Assembly: GCF_000017405.1 (NCBI RefSeq)
Contig: NC_009668.1
Location: 646,001 to 710,000 of the forward strand
Source: Brucella anthropi ATCC 49188
GTDB taxonomy: Bacteria; Pseudomonadota; Alphaproteobacteria; Rhizobiales; Rhizobiaceae
Length of the DNA stretch: 64,000 nt
Direction: 5' to 3'
Position numbers and translations under genes: made by a program
Notes under the pieces: generated by a model
The model's input: only the letters and a program-made list of their open reading frames with translations
What the model was told of the DNA's origin: nothing
Databases searched by the model: none
In this document: piece after piece, positions 9,146 to 17,321 of the stretch
Layout: each line of letters starts with the position of its first letter
Position numbering within the stretch: the first letter of the stretch is position 1

Positions 9146-9904
9146 ATGAGCCAGAATTCCCCCGAGCAGAACGCAAACTCGGGCAAAAACGAGCGCGGCG
9201 CGGTCTGGATCACCGGCGCCGGGTCGGGCATCGGCGCTGCCATGGCGCGAAGGTTCGCACGCGAGGGCTGGCGGGTGGCGCTGACGGGCCGCAAGGCGGA
9301 TGCACTTGCAGCGATTGCCGAGGCGATCGTCTCCAATGGTGGCGAGGCGCAGATATTTCCGGCGGATGTTCTCGACCGGGAGGCAGTTGCCGCTACTGCC
9401 GGAGCTATCGTCGAATGGGCAGGTCGTCTTGATGTGCTCTGCAACAATGCCGGTCTCAATATTCCGCGCCGTAGCTGGGCGGATATTGATTTCGATTCAT
9501 GGGACGATGTCATCGACATCAACATCAAGGGTGCAATCAATGTGATTGCCGCTGCTCTGACGCCTATGCGTGCGCAGGGTGGTGGGTTGATGATCCACAC
9601 ATCGTCCTGGGCAGGGCGGTTTTCATCGCCCGGCGGCGGTGTTCCTTATGGTGCGTCCAAACATGCGCTCAACGATCTGAGCGCCAGCCTGAATGCGCAG
9701 GAAGGGCCGAACGGCATCCGGTCGACCGTGCTATGCCCCGGTGAGGTGGCGACGCCGCTTCTGGCGCGTCGTCCGGGCTTCGATCTCTCTCGCATGGATG
9801 ATGTCATCCAGCCCGAGGATATGGCTGAAACCGCCCTCTATGTTGCCAATATGAATCCCAAGGTTACGATCCACGAGATTGTTCTGGCTCCGACCAAGAA
9901 ATAG
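9146..9904 (+). CDS. SDR-family NAD(P)-dependent oxidoreductase
   Basis: This 252-residue classical short-chain dehydrogenase starts at ATG 9146, which has CGGAG at 9133-9137; the longer frame from 9083 lacks such a site. The Rossmann motif TGAGSGIGAA lies near residues 19-28, the NNAG motif near 99-102, catalytic Ser in HTSSWAG and YGASK (Tyr-x3-Lys) near 169-173. It is followed 15 bases later by a VOC-fold gene and diverges from the peptide-transporter operon. The pair could process part of that operon's substrate, but this is only suggested by position. The exact alcohol or ketone substrate is unknown. Confidence 0.9.
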   Translation: MSQNSPEQNANSGKNERGAVWITGAGSGIGAAMARRFAREGWRVALTGRKADALAAIAEAIVSNGGEAQIFPADVLDREAVAATAGAIVEWAGRLDVLCNNAGLNIPRRSWADIDFDSWDDVIDINIKGAINVIAAALTPMRAQGGGLMIHTSSWAGRFSSPGGGVPYGASKHALNDLSASLNAQEGPNGIRSTVLCPGEVATPLLARRPGFDLSRMDDVIQPEDMAETALYVANMNPKVTIHEIVLAPTKK

Positions 9905-9919
9905 AAAAGGAAGTTTTGT

Positions 9920-10780
9920 ATGTCTCATCCGGTCAAAGGCGTCGATCATATTTTCCTGCTGGTCGGCGATCTGGAGAAAAGTGCCGAACAATATCGCCGT
10001 TTCGGATTTACGCTGAGCCCGCGCGGCCTCCACAGCAAGGAAAAGGGCACCGGCAACTACACCATCATGTTTCCGGAGGATTATTTCGAGCTGCTCGGCA
10101 TCGTCGCCGAGACGCCGGGCAATCTGCATCAGCGCGAGAAGCTGGCAGCGCAGGGCGAAGGTCTCCATGCCATTGCCTGCCGCATCGACAATGCGCGCGA
10201 TGCCAAGGCGGAACTGGGCGTGCTGGGCATCAAGACCGGCGAGGTTGGCGCGTTTCAGCGTCCGGTAGAACTGCCGGGCGGTGGCGAGGGTGTTGCGGCT
10301 TTTGAAACGGTGTCTTTCGCGGAAAGTGAAGTGCCGCAAGGTATGGTCTTCATGTGCCAGCACAAGACCCGCGAAACAGTCTGGCTGCCGGAACTGATCG
10401 AACATGCAAATGGTGCAAATGGCCTTTCCGCCATTGTTGCCATCTCATCCGATCCGGAAGCCGCCGCCAAAGGTTTTGCCCGCCTGTACGCCAATGGCAA
10501 GGCAGAGGCACAGGATGGTGGCTGGAAGGTTTCGACAGGCTCACGTTCGGCAGACATATGGGTTGTGAGTGAGGAGAAAGCCGCTGCAATCTATCCCGGT
10601 GTGGATTTTGCCCGGACACCGGGCAAGGCTTTCGCCGTTCTGCGCATCCGGGTCGCATCGCTGGATAAGGCGCGCGGCGTTCTCGATGCCAACGGAATTT
10701 CCCACGTGAAGACATCTGCGGGCATCGCCGTGCTGCCGGAAAATGCCAGCGGCACGGTTCTGGAGTTCTCGGAACAGTAA
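9920..10780 (+). CDS. VOC-family protein, glyoxalase-like
   Basis: This protein has 286 residues. The N-terminal part (VDHIFLLVGDLEKSAEQYRR) is the first beta-alpha-beta module of a vicinal-oxygen-chelate fold, and the C-terminal half (VLRIRVASLDKARGVL) is another. It resembles the Glyoxalase_3 type (PF13468). Metal-ligand candidates are His9 in the first strand and Glu in DYFELLGI. AGGAAG precedes the ATG at a good distance. It sits in an operon with the SDR gene and ends at a bidirectional terminator shared with betC. Function could be isomerase, lyase or dioxygenase; the sequence does not decide. Confidence 0.8.
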   Translation: MSHPVKGVDHIFLLVGDLEKSAEQYRRFGFTLSPRGLHSKEKGTGNYTIMFPEDYFELLGIVAETPGNLHQREKLAAQGEGLHAIACRIDNARDAKAELGVLGIKTGEVGAFQRPVELPGGGEGVAAFETVSFAESEVPQGMVFMCQHKTRETVWLPELIEHANGANGLSAIVAISSDPEAAAKGFARLYANGKAEAQDGGWKVSTGSRSADIWVVSEEKAAAIYPGVDFARTPGKAFAVLRIRVASLDKARGVLDANGISHVKTSAGIAVLPENASGTVLEFSEQ

Positions 10781-10787
10781 GGGTTTG

Positions 10788-10818
10788 AGCAAGCGGGGCT
10801 GTGAGGCCCCGCTTTGCT
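10788..10818. terminator. Bidirectional terminator between VOC gene and betC
   Basis: AGCAAGCGGGGC (10788-10799) faces GCCCCGCTTTGCT (10806-10818), with a 6-base loop. It serves two convergent genes whose stops lie at 10780 and 10821. Confidence 0.75.
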
Positions 10819-10820
10819 AA

Positions 10821-12329
10821 TCAGCGCGGAAAGCGCTGGTTTTCTTCCAGTACGTTCAGGTCCATGTGGTTGCGCATATAGCGCTCGGACGCCTTTTGCA
10901 GCGGCTGGTAGTCCCATGGATAATAGGCGCCGTTGCGCAACGCCGGATAGACGACGTGGCGACGAGCCTGACTGGCCCGGACGTCGGCATCGTAGCGTTC
11001 CAGATTCCAGCGTTTTTCAGCTTTGGCCAGAAGGTCGTCCAGAACGGTTTTGAATTCCGGCAGTTCCGCCAGATTGCGCAGCTCGTCGGGATCGTCGGCA
11101 AGGTTGAGCAATTGTGGCGGGTCGGCGCGGCACAGGTTGAGCTTCCAGTCGCCATCCCGCAGCGAGATCATTGGCGCAATGGTGCCTTCGGCTGCATATT
11201 CGACCGGAACCGCACCGCGTTCGGCTGTACCGGAGGCAACATCTGTCAGTGAAACGCCGTCGGCCCACGGCATGATGCCCTTGAGGTCGATCCCGGCAAG
11301 GTCGGCCAGTGTCGGCAGAACGTCGAGCGTCGAGACGGGCGCATCCACGCGGCCAGCCCGCAATTGCGGGGCCGCAATCATCAACGGGACGCGAGCGGAG
11401 CCATCGAAGAAGCTCATCTTGAACCACAGGCCGCGTTCGCCAAGCATATCGCCGTGATCGGAAGTGAAGACGACAATCGTGTCATCCGCCATGCCGCAGC
11501 GTTCGACGACATCGAGCAGGACGCCGATCTTGTCATCCACATAGGAGATATTGGCGAAATAGGCCTGACGTGCCGTGCGAACCTGTTCGCGGGTCAGATC
11601 GTAGTCCTCGGCCTTGCAGGCCCGTAACAGGCGTTCGGTGTGCGGGTCGATCTCGCTTTCAGCCAGCGGTCCGATTTTCGGATCAAGTTCGGGAATGCCC
11701 GCATAGAGATCGAAGAAGTGCTTGCGCGCTACGTAAGGGTCATGCGGATGTGTGAAACTGACCGTCAGACACCATGGCCGCTCGTCGTGGCCGCGCGCCA
11801 GATCATAGAGCTTTGCTTCGGCCTGATAGGCAACTTCATCGTCATATTCGAGCTGGTTGGTGATTTCGGCGGAACCCGCTCCGGTGATCGAACCGAGATT
11901 GTGATACCACCAGTCGATACGTTCACCGGGCTTGCGATAATCTGGCGTCCAGCCGAAATCCGCCGGGTAGATGTCGGTGGTGAGCCGCTGCTCGAAACCG
12001 TGCAGCTGATCCGGACCGACGAAATGCATCTTGCCGGAAAGCGCCGTCTGGTAGCCAGCGTTGCGGAGATGATGCGCATAGGTCGGGATTTCAGACGAAA
12101 ACTCCGCAGCATTGTCATAGACGCCAGTTCGAAACGGCAACTGGCCCGACATGAACGATGCACGCGCCGGGGCACAGAGGGGGCTCGCGGTGTAGCAGTT
12201 GGCAAAACGGGCGGAATGTTCGGCAAGCTTTCTCAGATTGGGAACATGCAGGAATTCGGCCGGGCCGTCCGGAAAGAACGTGCCGTTCAGCTGATCGACC
12301 ATGAGGATGAGGATATTCGGCTTTTTCAT
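10821..12329 (-). CDS. betC: Choline-sulfatase
   Basis: This 502-residue type I sulfatase hydrolyses choline-O-sulfate to choline and sulfate. The formylglycine motif is C52-A-P-A-R56 within TASPLCAPARASFMSG, as in rhizobial BetC, and Asp12 in LILMVDQLNG is a metal ligand. GDMLGERGLWFK and the C-terminal choline-sulfatase extension are also present. The start at 12329 gives the usual MKKPNILILMVDQ N-terminus; an upstream extension to 12392 is unlikely. It follows choX on the same strand after an 81-base gap with a hairpin, and a TIGR03418-type LysR regulator diverges upstream. The BetA/BetB oxidation steps and the rest of the choline importer must lie elsewhere. Confidence 0.93.
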   Translation of the reverse strand: MKKPNILILMVDQLNGTFFPDGPAEFLHVPNLRKLAEHSARFANCYTASPLCAPARASFMSGQLPFRTGVYDNAAEFSSEIPTYAHHLRNAGYQTALSGKMHFVGPDQLHGFEQRLTTDIYPADFGWTPDYRKPGERIDWWYHNLGSITGAGSAEITNQLEYDDEVAYQAEAKLYDLARGHDERPWCLTVSFTHPHDPYVARKHFFDLYAGIPELDPKIGPLAESEIDPHTERLLRACKAEDYDLTREQVRTARQAYFANISYVDDKIGVLLDVVERCGMADDTIVVFTSDHGDMLGERGLWFKMSFFDGSARVPLMIAAPQLRAGRVDAPVSTLDVLPTLADLAGIDLKGIMPWADGVSLTDVASGTAERGAVPVEYAAEGTIAPMISLRDGDWKLNLCRADPPQLLNLADDPDELRNLAELPEFKTVLDDLLAKAEKRWNLERYDADVRASQARRHVVYPALRNGAYYPWDYQPLQKASERYMRNHMDLNVLEENQRFPR

Positions 12330-12365
12330 TGTGCGGGACCGTTGGCAAGTGTGGGAACGCGAAAC

Positions 12366-12387
12366 GGCGGGCGCTGAAACGCCCGCC
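12366..12387 (-). other. choX-betC intercistronic hairpin
   Basis: GGCGGGCG (12366-12373) and CGCCCGCC (12380-12387) form a perfect 8-bp stem with a 6-base loop between choX and betC. No T-run follows on the minus strand. It probably stabilises the choX message relative to betC. Confidence 0.65.
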
Positions 12388-12410
12388 TGCAAACTGCGTG
12401 TTGTTCTCGG

Positions 12411-13355
12411 TTAAAGACCGAGGTTTGCCTTGACGGCTTCCGCGCCCGGTTCGCCCTTGAATGTGGTGACACCCGCAAGCCATTTGTCGATCTGGTCCGG
12501 ATGCGCCTTCAGCCATTCCTTGGCGGCTGCAGGACCTTCCGCACCTTCATCGAGAATCTTGCCCATCAGCTCATTCTCGATATCGACAGTGAAAGTGAGG
12601 CTCTTGAAGAACGTTGCGGCATTCGGGCACTGCGCGGCCCAGCCGGTGCGGCCAAGCGTGTAGACTTCCGCGCCGCCGAAATTCGGGCCGAAATAGTCAT
12701 CGCCACCCGCCAGATATTCTATCTTGAGCTTGTTGTTCATCGGGTGCGGCGCCCAGGCCAGAAACACGACCCATGCCTTATCCTTGTTCTTGCGATCCAC
12801 CTGCGCGAGCATGGCCTGCTCGCTCGATTCCACCAGCTTCCAGCCATCGAGCTTGAACTTCTGGTCCTCGATGATTTTCTGGATGTTCTGGTTGGCAGGC
12901 GCACCCGGCTCGATGCCGTAGATTTCCTTGCCAAATTTGTCCGCATGGGCGGCAAGATCGGCAAAGTCCTTCACGCCTTCGCTTGCCACATAATCCGGCA
13001 CGGCCAGAGTGAACTTCGCCCCTTCGAGATTCTTGACGATGACTTCGGCGGCTTTCGCCTTGTCGAGATCGTCGCGGAACTTCTGCTGTGCGGGCATCCA
13101 GTTGCCGAGGAAAACGTCAAGATTACCGGTCTTGAGCGCCTCATAGCCGATCGGCACGGACATGGTCTTTACATCGGGCTTATAGCCGAGACCTTCCAGC
13201 AGCACGCTTGCGACGGAGTTGGTGGAGGTGATGTCGGTCCAGCCCGGATCGGACAGCCGGATGGTTTCGCAAGCTGCGGGATCGGCAGCAGAAGCCGCTC
13301 CTGAAAGCCCCGCCAGTGCCGTGAACGTCAGTGCCGCAATCTTCAAGTAGCGCAT
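12411..13355 (-). CDS. choX: Choline ABC transporter substrate-binding protein
   Basis: This 314-residue periplasmic binding protein belongs to the OpuAC/ChoX family. A Sec signal peptide (MRYLKIAALTFTALAGLSGA, cleavage near ASA-AD) is clear. Trp39 (SDPGWTD), Trp86 (LGNWMP) and a later FLAWAPHPM tryptophan match the aromatic cage that holds the trimethylammonium group in rhizobial ChoX. Unlike the choXWV operon of Sinorhizobium, no permease or ATPase gene is adjacent; betC follows directly. The protein therefore must use transporter parts encoded elsewhere, or it may feed choline-O-sulfate to them. The gene is divergent from its presumed LysR regulator. Confidence 0.92.
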   Translation of the reverse strand: MRYLKIAALTFTALAGLSGAASAADPAACETIRLSDPGWTDITSTNSVASVLLEGLGYKPDVKTMSVPIGYEALKTGNLDVFLGNWMPAQQKFRDDLDKAKAAEVIVKNLEGAKFTLAVPDYVASEGVKDFADLAAHADKFGKEIYGIEPGAPANQNIQKIIEDQKFKLDGWKLVESSEQAMLAQVDRKNKDKAWVVFLAWAPHPMNNKLKIEYLAGGDDYFGPNFGGAEVYTLGRTGWAAQCPNAATFFKSLTFTVDIENELMGKILDEGAEGPAAAKEWLKAHPDQIDKWLAGVTTFKGEPGAEAVKANLGL

Positions 13356-13376
13356 TTTGTGACCCCTCCTATAGAT

Positions 13377-13395
13377 TAAGACCAGTTATGTCTTA
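13377..13395. promoter_or_regulatory. Candidate operator of the choline-sulfate LysR regulator
   Basis: TAAGAC (13377-13382) and GTCTTA (13390-13395) form perfect 6-bp arms around 7 bases. The site lies in the 118-base divergent region between choX and the regulator gene, where LysR-type proteins usually bind dyads. Confidence 0.55.
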
Positions 13396-13473
13396 TGTTC
13401 CTACTTTAAGGAGAACATCATTTAGGCTAAGGAAAAACCCATTCATTTTTTATCGAAGCTATAGAAAGTATTT

Positions 13474-14370
13474 ATGGTTTCTCCATCCTGGGACCTTGGC
13501 AGCCTTGGCGTTTTCGAAGCGGTGGGACGATTGGAAAATCTGACCCTTGCAGCGCGTGAACTCGGCATGACGCAACCGGCGGTCAGCTATCAGATAAAAC
13601 GCATCGAGGAGCGTCTGGGCGTCGCATTGTTCGCTCGACGGGCCCGTGGTGTCGAGATATTGCCCGAGGGCCGCATTCTTTATGAAGCAGTGCGCTCCGG
13701 TCTCGATGGAATCGATGAGGCTGTGCAGCAGATAAAACGTCGCCAGCGCGCGCCGGGACTGCGGATCGCGACCGACTATGGCTTCGCGACGTTCTGGCTG
13801 ATGCCGCGTGTCGCGCAGTTTCGCCCGAAACATCCGGAGGTGGATGTGCGCATCACGGCATCATCCATGCTTCAGCCGCTCGACCGGCGTGACGCGGATA
13901 TTTCGGTCCTTTTCGGCGGTCGCGAGGATTTCCCGAAGGACGCTATCGCCTTCATCGGTGAAAAAGTCGTGCCGGTCTGTTCGCCTGCCTATCTTGCCGA
14001 GCATGGCCCGTTTCCGGATGGGAAACGGCTGGGTACCGCTTCACTGCTGCATCTTGATACGCTGCAGGGTGATCGCTGGTTCACATGGCAGTCATGGCTC
14101 GATGCTATCGGTGAGGACATCGAGGACGGCAATTACGGGCTGGTCTTCAACACCTATAATCTGGTGATCGAGGCAGCCATTGCCGATCAGGGGGTGGCGC
14201 TTGGCTGGGCGGGGCTGATCGACGGGGCCGTGCAGCGCGGGCAGCTTGTCCATGCTTGCGAGGTGTCGCAGACGAGCGACAAAGGTTATTGGCTGGTCTT
14301 CAATCCGGACATTTCTGCGGGCGCGCGCAAGCTCGCACTGGAATTGCTGCAAGCAGCAGACGAAAGCTGA
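13474..14370 (+). CDS. LysR-family choline-sulfate utilisation regulator
   Basis: At 298 residues this has normal LysR length. The N-terminal winged helix-turn-helix spans about residues 8-65 (LGVFEAVGRLENLTLAAREL, then TQPAVSYQIKRIEERLG) and the effector domain about 90-295. Gene order (divergent from choX-betC) and sequence type match the choline-sulfate-utilisation transcription factor family (TIGR03418, often called BetR). It likely activates choX-betC in response to choline or its sulfate ester and represses itself. A rho-independent terminator lies 50 bases after the stop. Confidence 0.87.
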   Translation: MVSPSWDLGSLGVFEAVGRLENLTLAARELGMTQPAVSYQIKRIEERLGVALFARRARGVEILPEGRILYEAVRSGLDGIDEAVQQIKRRQRAPGLRIATDYGFATFWLMPRVAQFRPKHPEVDVRITASSMLQPLDRRDADISVLFGGREDFPKDAIAFIGEKVVPVCSPAYLAEHGPFPDGKRLGTASLLHLDTLQGDRWFTWQSWLDAIGEDIEDGNYGLVFNTYNLVIEAAIADQGVALGWAGLIDGAVQRGQLVHACEVSQTSDKGYWLVFNPDISAGARKLALELLQAADES

Positions 14371-14422
14371 TATTGTAAGAAAGCAGTCGCGATCCTACTT
14401 TTGCACATCATTCAATATCTGA

Positions 14423-14450
14423 CGCGCTTGCCAAAAGCGCGCGGTTTTTT
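14423..14450 (+). terminator. Terminator after the LysR regulator
   Basis: CGCGCTT (14423-14429) pairs with AAGCGCG (14435-14441) and is followed by CGGTTTTTT. Confidence 0.8.
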
Positions 14451-14485
14451 AAGAGGTGTCGATATGATTACCTGGAACCGGATCG

Positions 14486-15022
14486 ATGAAACGAATTGAA
14501 CTTCTGATCGAAAATATCATTCTGGCGTCACGCTGGCTGCTGGTTGTCTTCTATCTCGGCCTCGCCGTCGCGCTGGCGATCTATGCTGTATCCTTCGTGG
14601 GCAAGCTGTTCGATTTTGCAACGAAAGTTACCGCGCTGAATGATACCGACACGATCCTGAAAGTCCTAGGGCTCATCGACGCGGCGTTGATTGCGAGCCT
14701 CGTGGTGATGGTCATCATTTCGGGCTATGAGAATTTCGTCAGCCGCTTCGATCAGGCTGGCGACGAGGTGCATTGGCTTGGCACCATCGATGCGGGCTCG
14801 CTCAAGATCAAGGTTGCCTCGACCATCGTGGCGATCTCGTCGATTCATCTGCTGCAGATATTCCTCAACGCCACCACCTACACGTCAAACCAGTTGCTGT
14901 GGTTCACCATCATCCATCTGGCATTCGTGTTTTCGGCGCTGTTCCTCGCCTATATCGACAAGCTCACGGCCAAGGATAAAGGCGGGGCTAAAGGCAAGGG
15001 CAAGATCGAGCCGAATATCTGA
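14486..15022 (+). CDS. YqhA/UPF0114-family inner-membrane protein
   Basis: This is a 178-residue integral membrane protein of the UPF0114 family. Four hydrophobic segments are visible, near residues 13-38, 58-82, 108-132 and 140-160. Family hallmarks are IENIILASRW at the start and VMVIISGYENFVSRF in the second helix region. The C-terminus is short, cytosolic and lysine/glycine-rich. The family has no established biochemical role. The gene stands alone between two terminators, so context gives no help. Confidence 0.85.
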   Translation: MKRIELLIENIILASRWLLVVFYLGLAVALAIYAVSFVGKLFDFATKVTALNDTDTILKVLGLIDAALIASLVVMVIISGYENFVSRFDQAGDEVHWLGTIDAGSLKIKVASTIVAISSIHLLQIFLNATTYTSNQLLWFTIIHLAFVFSALFLAYIDKLTAKDKGGAKGKGKIEPNI

Positions 15023-15050
15023 TGCTCTCGGATATAATTCATTGAAAAGA

Positions 15051-15077
15051 CCCGGCTTTTGCCGGGCCTTTTGTTTT
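15051..15077 (+). terminator. Terminator after the UPF0114 gene
   Basis: CCCGGC (15051-15056), TTTT loop, GCCGGG (15061-15066), then CCTTTTGTTTT. Confidence 0.85.
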
Positions 15078-15204
15078 GAAAGACGAATGCAGTAAAGTTG
15101 GTTTCAATCAATGTGAAGAAGCTGCCGATATGCATTGCAGGCAGCGGTGTGGCTCCATTTCAACCTTGTGCTAGACTGACCTTCTTTGAGAGGAAGGGCT
15201 GACC

Positions 15205-16092
15205 ATGACACGTCTGACGGCGAAGGATTTCCCGCAAGAACTTCTCGAACTCTACGATTTCTATGCCCATGGTCGGATAACCAAACGAGAGTTTCTGGAC
15301 AAGGCTGCAAAGTTTGCGGTCGGCACCATGACGGCCACAACCATACTGGCCTCGCTCAGTCCCGATTATGCGATGGCGCAACAGGTCGAATTCACCGATC
15401 CCGATATCCATCCCGAATACATCACCTATTCGTCACCGGAAGGAAACGGCGAGGTTCGAGCCTATCTGGTGCGACCGGCCAAGCTGCAGGGCAAGCTGCC
15501 CGCCGTCGTGGTAGTGCACGAAAATCGCGGACTGAACCCGTATATCGAAGACGTCGCCCGCCGTGTCGCAAAGGCCGGTTTCATCGCACTCGCGCCCGAC
15601 GGTCTCACCTCGGTTGGTGGCTATCCCGGCAATGACGATAAGGGCCGTGAATTACAGCAGCAGGTCGACCCGACCAAGCTGATGAACGACTTCTTTGCGG
15701 CGGTCGATTTCATGATGAAAAGCGATCTGACGACCGGAAAGGTCGGCATTACCGGCTTTTGCTATGGCGGTGGTGTTGCCAATGCGGCGGCGGTCGCCTT
15801 TCCGGAACTCGCAGCCGCTGTGCCTTTCTATGGCAGGCAGGCTCCGGCGGATGAAGTGTCGCGCATCAAGGCGCCTATCCTGTTGCACTATGCCGAACTG
15901 GACACCCGCATCAATGAGGGCTGGCCCGCTTATGAGGAAGCGTTGAAAAAGAACGGCAAGACCTACGAGGCTTACATCTATCCGGGCGTCAATCATGGCT
16001 TCCACAACGATTCCACACCGCGCTACGACGAAGCGGCGGCGAAGCTCGCATGGGATCGGACAATCGAATGGTTCAAGCGCTATCTGGCCTGA
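15205..16092 (+). CDS. Dienelactone hydrolase-family protein (YghX-like)
   Basis: This alpha/beta hydrolase of 295 residues has the dienelactone-hydrolase triad Cys186 (GFCYGG), Asp233 (ELDTRINEG) and His264 (GVNHGFH). The N-terminus carries [18 protein letters not shown] followed by a hydrophobic stretch ending in AMAQQ. That layout is a twin-arginine signal in which the first Arg of the pair has become Lys, as in other YghX-type proteins. Export is therefore possible but not certain. The start at 15205 has GAGAGGAAGG upstream. Neighbours give no pathway link. It ends directly at a palindromic repeat element. Confidence 0.87.
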   Translation: MTRLTAKDFPQELLELYDFYAHGRITKREFLDKAAKFAVGTMTATTILASLSPDYAMAQQVEFTDPDIHPEYITYSSPEGNGEVRAYLVRPAKLQGKLPAVVVVHENRGLNPYIEDVARRVAKAGFIALAPDGLTSVGGYPGNDDKGRELQQQVDPTKLMNDFFAAVDFMMKSDLTTGKVGITGFCYGGGVANAAAVAFPELAAAVPFYGRQAPADEVSRIKAPILLHYAELDTRINEGWPAYEEALKKNGKTYEAYIYPGVNHGFHNDSTPRYDEAAAKLAWDRTIEWFKRYLA

Positions 16093-16095
16093 AGT

Positions 16096-16200
16096 TAGAG
16101 CATGTCTCCCGAAAGTGGGAACCGGCTTCGGGATGAAGACATGCGTGAAAACGAACAGATAGGGCGCCGATCTGATGCAATCAGATCGAAACGCGCTCTA
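16096..16200. repeat. Palindromic intergenic element bounded by TAGAGC/GCTCTA
   Basis: The 105-base element fills the space between two convergent genes. It opens with TAGAGC (16096-16101) and ends with GCTCTA (16195-16200). Inside are one imperfect hairpin (GCATGTC...GACATGC around CCCGAA...TTCGGG) and a second dyad, CGATCTGAT...ATCAGATCG. The last three bases provide the TAG stop of the DUF808 gene. Related copies lie at 32653, 48098 and 51594. Confidence 0.8.
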
Positions 16201-17142
16201 GGCCTTCGCTTTCAGGGCCTTGAAGACGTTGACGGCTATCACGACGACAATACCGATTAGAACCGCAAGTACAGCCTGCAGGAAGGACGTGGCGATCCAT
16301 TCGAAGGCGGCTGCAAACCGGGTGCCCTCGGTCGGCAGGTGCGAGACGATGGAATGGATGAAGGCTTCAACGCTATGGATGCCGATGGAATCCAGCCCAT
16401 GTACGATGATGCTGCCGCCGACCCAAAGCATGGCGATGGTGCCAACAGTGCTCAGAACCTTCAATATGATGGGCATGCCCGCGACCAGCCCCTTGCCGAG
16501 TTGCCTGCCGAAAGCCGTGTGACTGTTGCGCACGAGCGAGACGCCCATATCGTCGAGCTTCACGATGATGCCGACCACGCCATAAACGGCGAAGGTGATC
16601 AATATGCCGACTGCGGCGAGGATGGCTGCCTGCGTATAGATGCTCGACGGAGCCAGGCCCGCCAGCGTCAGCGCCATGATTTCCGCCGACAGGATGAAGT
16701 CCGTGCGGATCGCACCGCTGACGGTTGTTTCCTCGATCTCCTTGGCAGTCGTGCCCTTGGTTTCCTCATGTTCCTCTTCCTTGTGCGGGATGAAGAACTC
16801 CACCAGCTTTTCCGTTCCTTCAAAGGCCAGATAGACACCGCCGATCATCAGAAGCGGCATGATGAAGGATGGTGCGAAATAGCCGAGGATGAGCGCCAGC
16901 GGCAGCAGGACGATGAGCTTGTTGCGCAGCGATCCCTTGGTGATTTTCCAGATGACCGGCAATTCACGTTCCGGCTTCAGTCCCACAACATATTTCGGCG
17001 TAACGGCCGTATCATCAATCACGATGCCTGCAGCCTTGGCGCTGGCCTTTGCCGTCTGTCCTGCAACATCGTCGAGCGAAGCTGCCGCCATTTTCGCAAT
17101 GGCTGCGACATCATCGAGAAGCGCGAACAAGCCGGACGCCAT
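16198..17142 (-). CDS. DUF808 (YedI-like) inner-membrane protein
   Basis: The 314-residue sequence begins MASGLFALLDDVAAIAKMAA, the standard opening of the DUF808 family. About six to seven hydrophobic segments lie between residues 75 and 305. A charged cytosolic loop at about 122-140 (IPHKEEEHEETKG) separates two groups of helices. Family members are annotated as putative transporters or mechanosensitive-type membrane proteins without proof. The TAG stop is supplied by a palindromic repeat element. The gene diverges from the VOC/esterase pair across a 179-base region with a dyad. Confidence 0.87.
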   Translation of the reverse strand: MASGLFALLDDVAAIAKMAAASLDDVAGQTAKASAKAAGIVIDDTAVTPKYVVGLKPERELPVIWKITKGSLRNKLIVLLPLALILGYFAPSFIMPLLMIGGVYLAFEGTEKLVEFFIPHKEEEHEETKGTTAKEIEETTVSGAIRTDFILSAEIMALTLAGLAPSSIYTQAAILAAVGILITFAVYGVVGIIVKLDDMGVSLVRNSHTAFGRQLGKGLVAGMPIILKVLSTVGTIAMLWVGGSIIVHGLDSIGIHSVEAFIHSIVSHLPTEGTRFAAAFEWIATSFLQAVLAVLIGIVVVIAVNVFKALKAKA

Positions 17143-17226
17143 GGGGAACCTTTCTATATTGCTGTTGCAGGTAGCTAAACTTTGAATGGGCAGTACGTCT
17201 AGATGGAAATCATCATTGCCTGCAAC

Positions 17227-17245
17227 TGTATCTGAAATCGATACA
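17227..17245. promoter_or_regulatory. Candidate operator between DUF808 and ring-cleaving dioxygenase genes
   Basis: TGTATC (17227-17232) and GATACA (17240-17245) are perfect inverted arms around 7 bases. The layout is like MarR-family sites that control mhq-type genes, but no MarR gene is adjacent. Confidence 0.45.
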
Positions 17246-17321
17246 ATCTGTGCATGATTGTCAATGTTTCAATGATCATACCGATGGCTATATTGGCGGT
17301 AACACAACAGGAGAGATAGCC

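Noticed and set aside
16096..16200. Insertion-sequence remnant
   Set aside because: No transposase trace or target duplication; size and symmetry fit a short palindromic intergenic unit.
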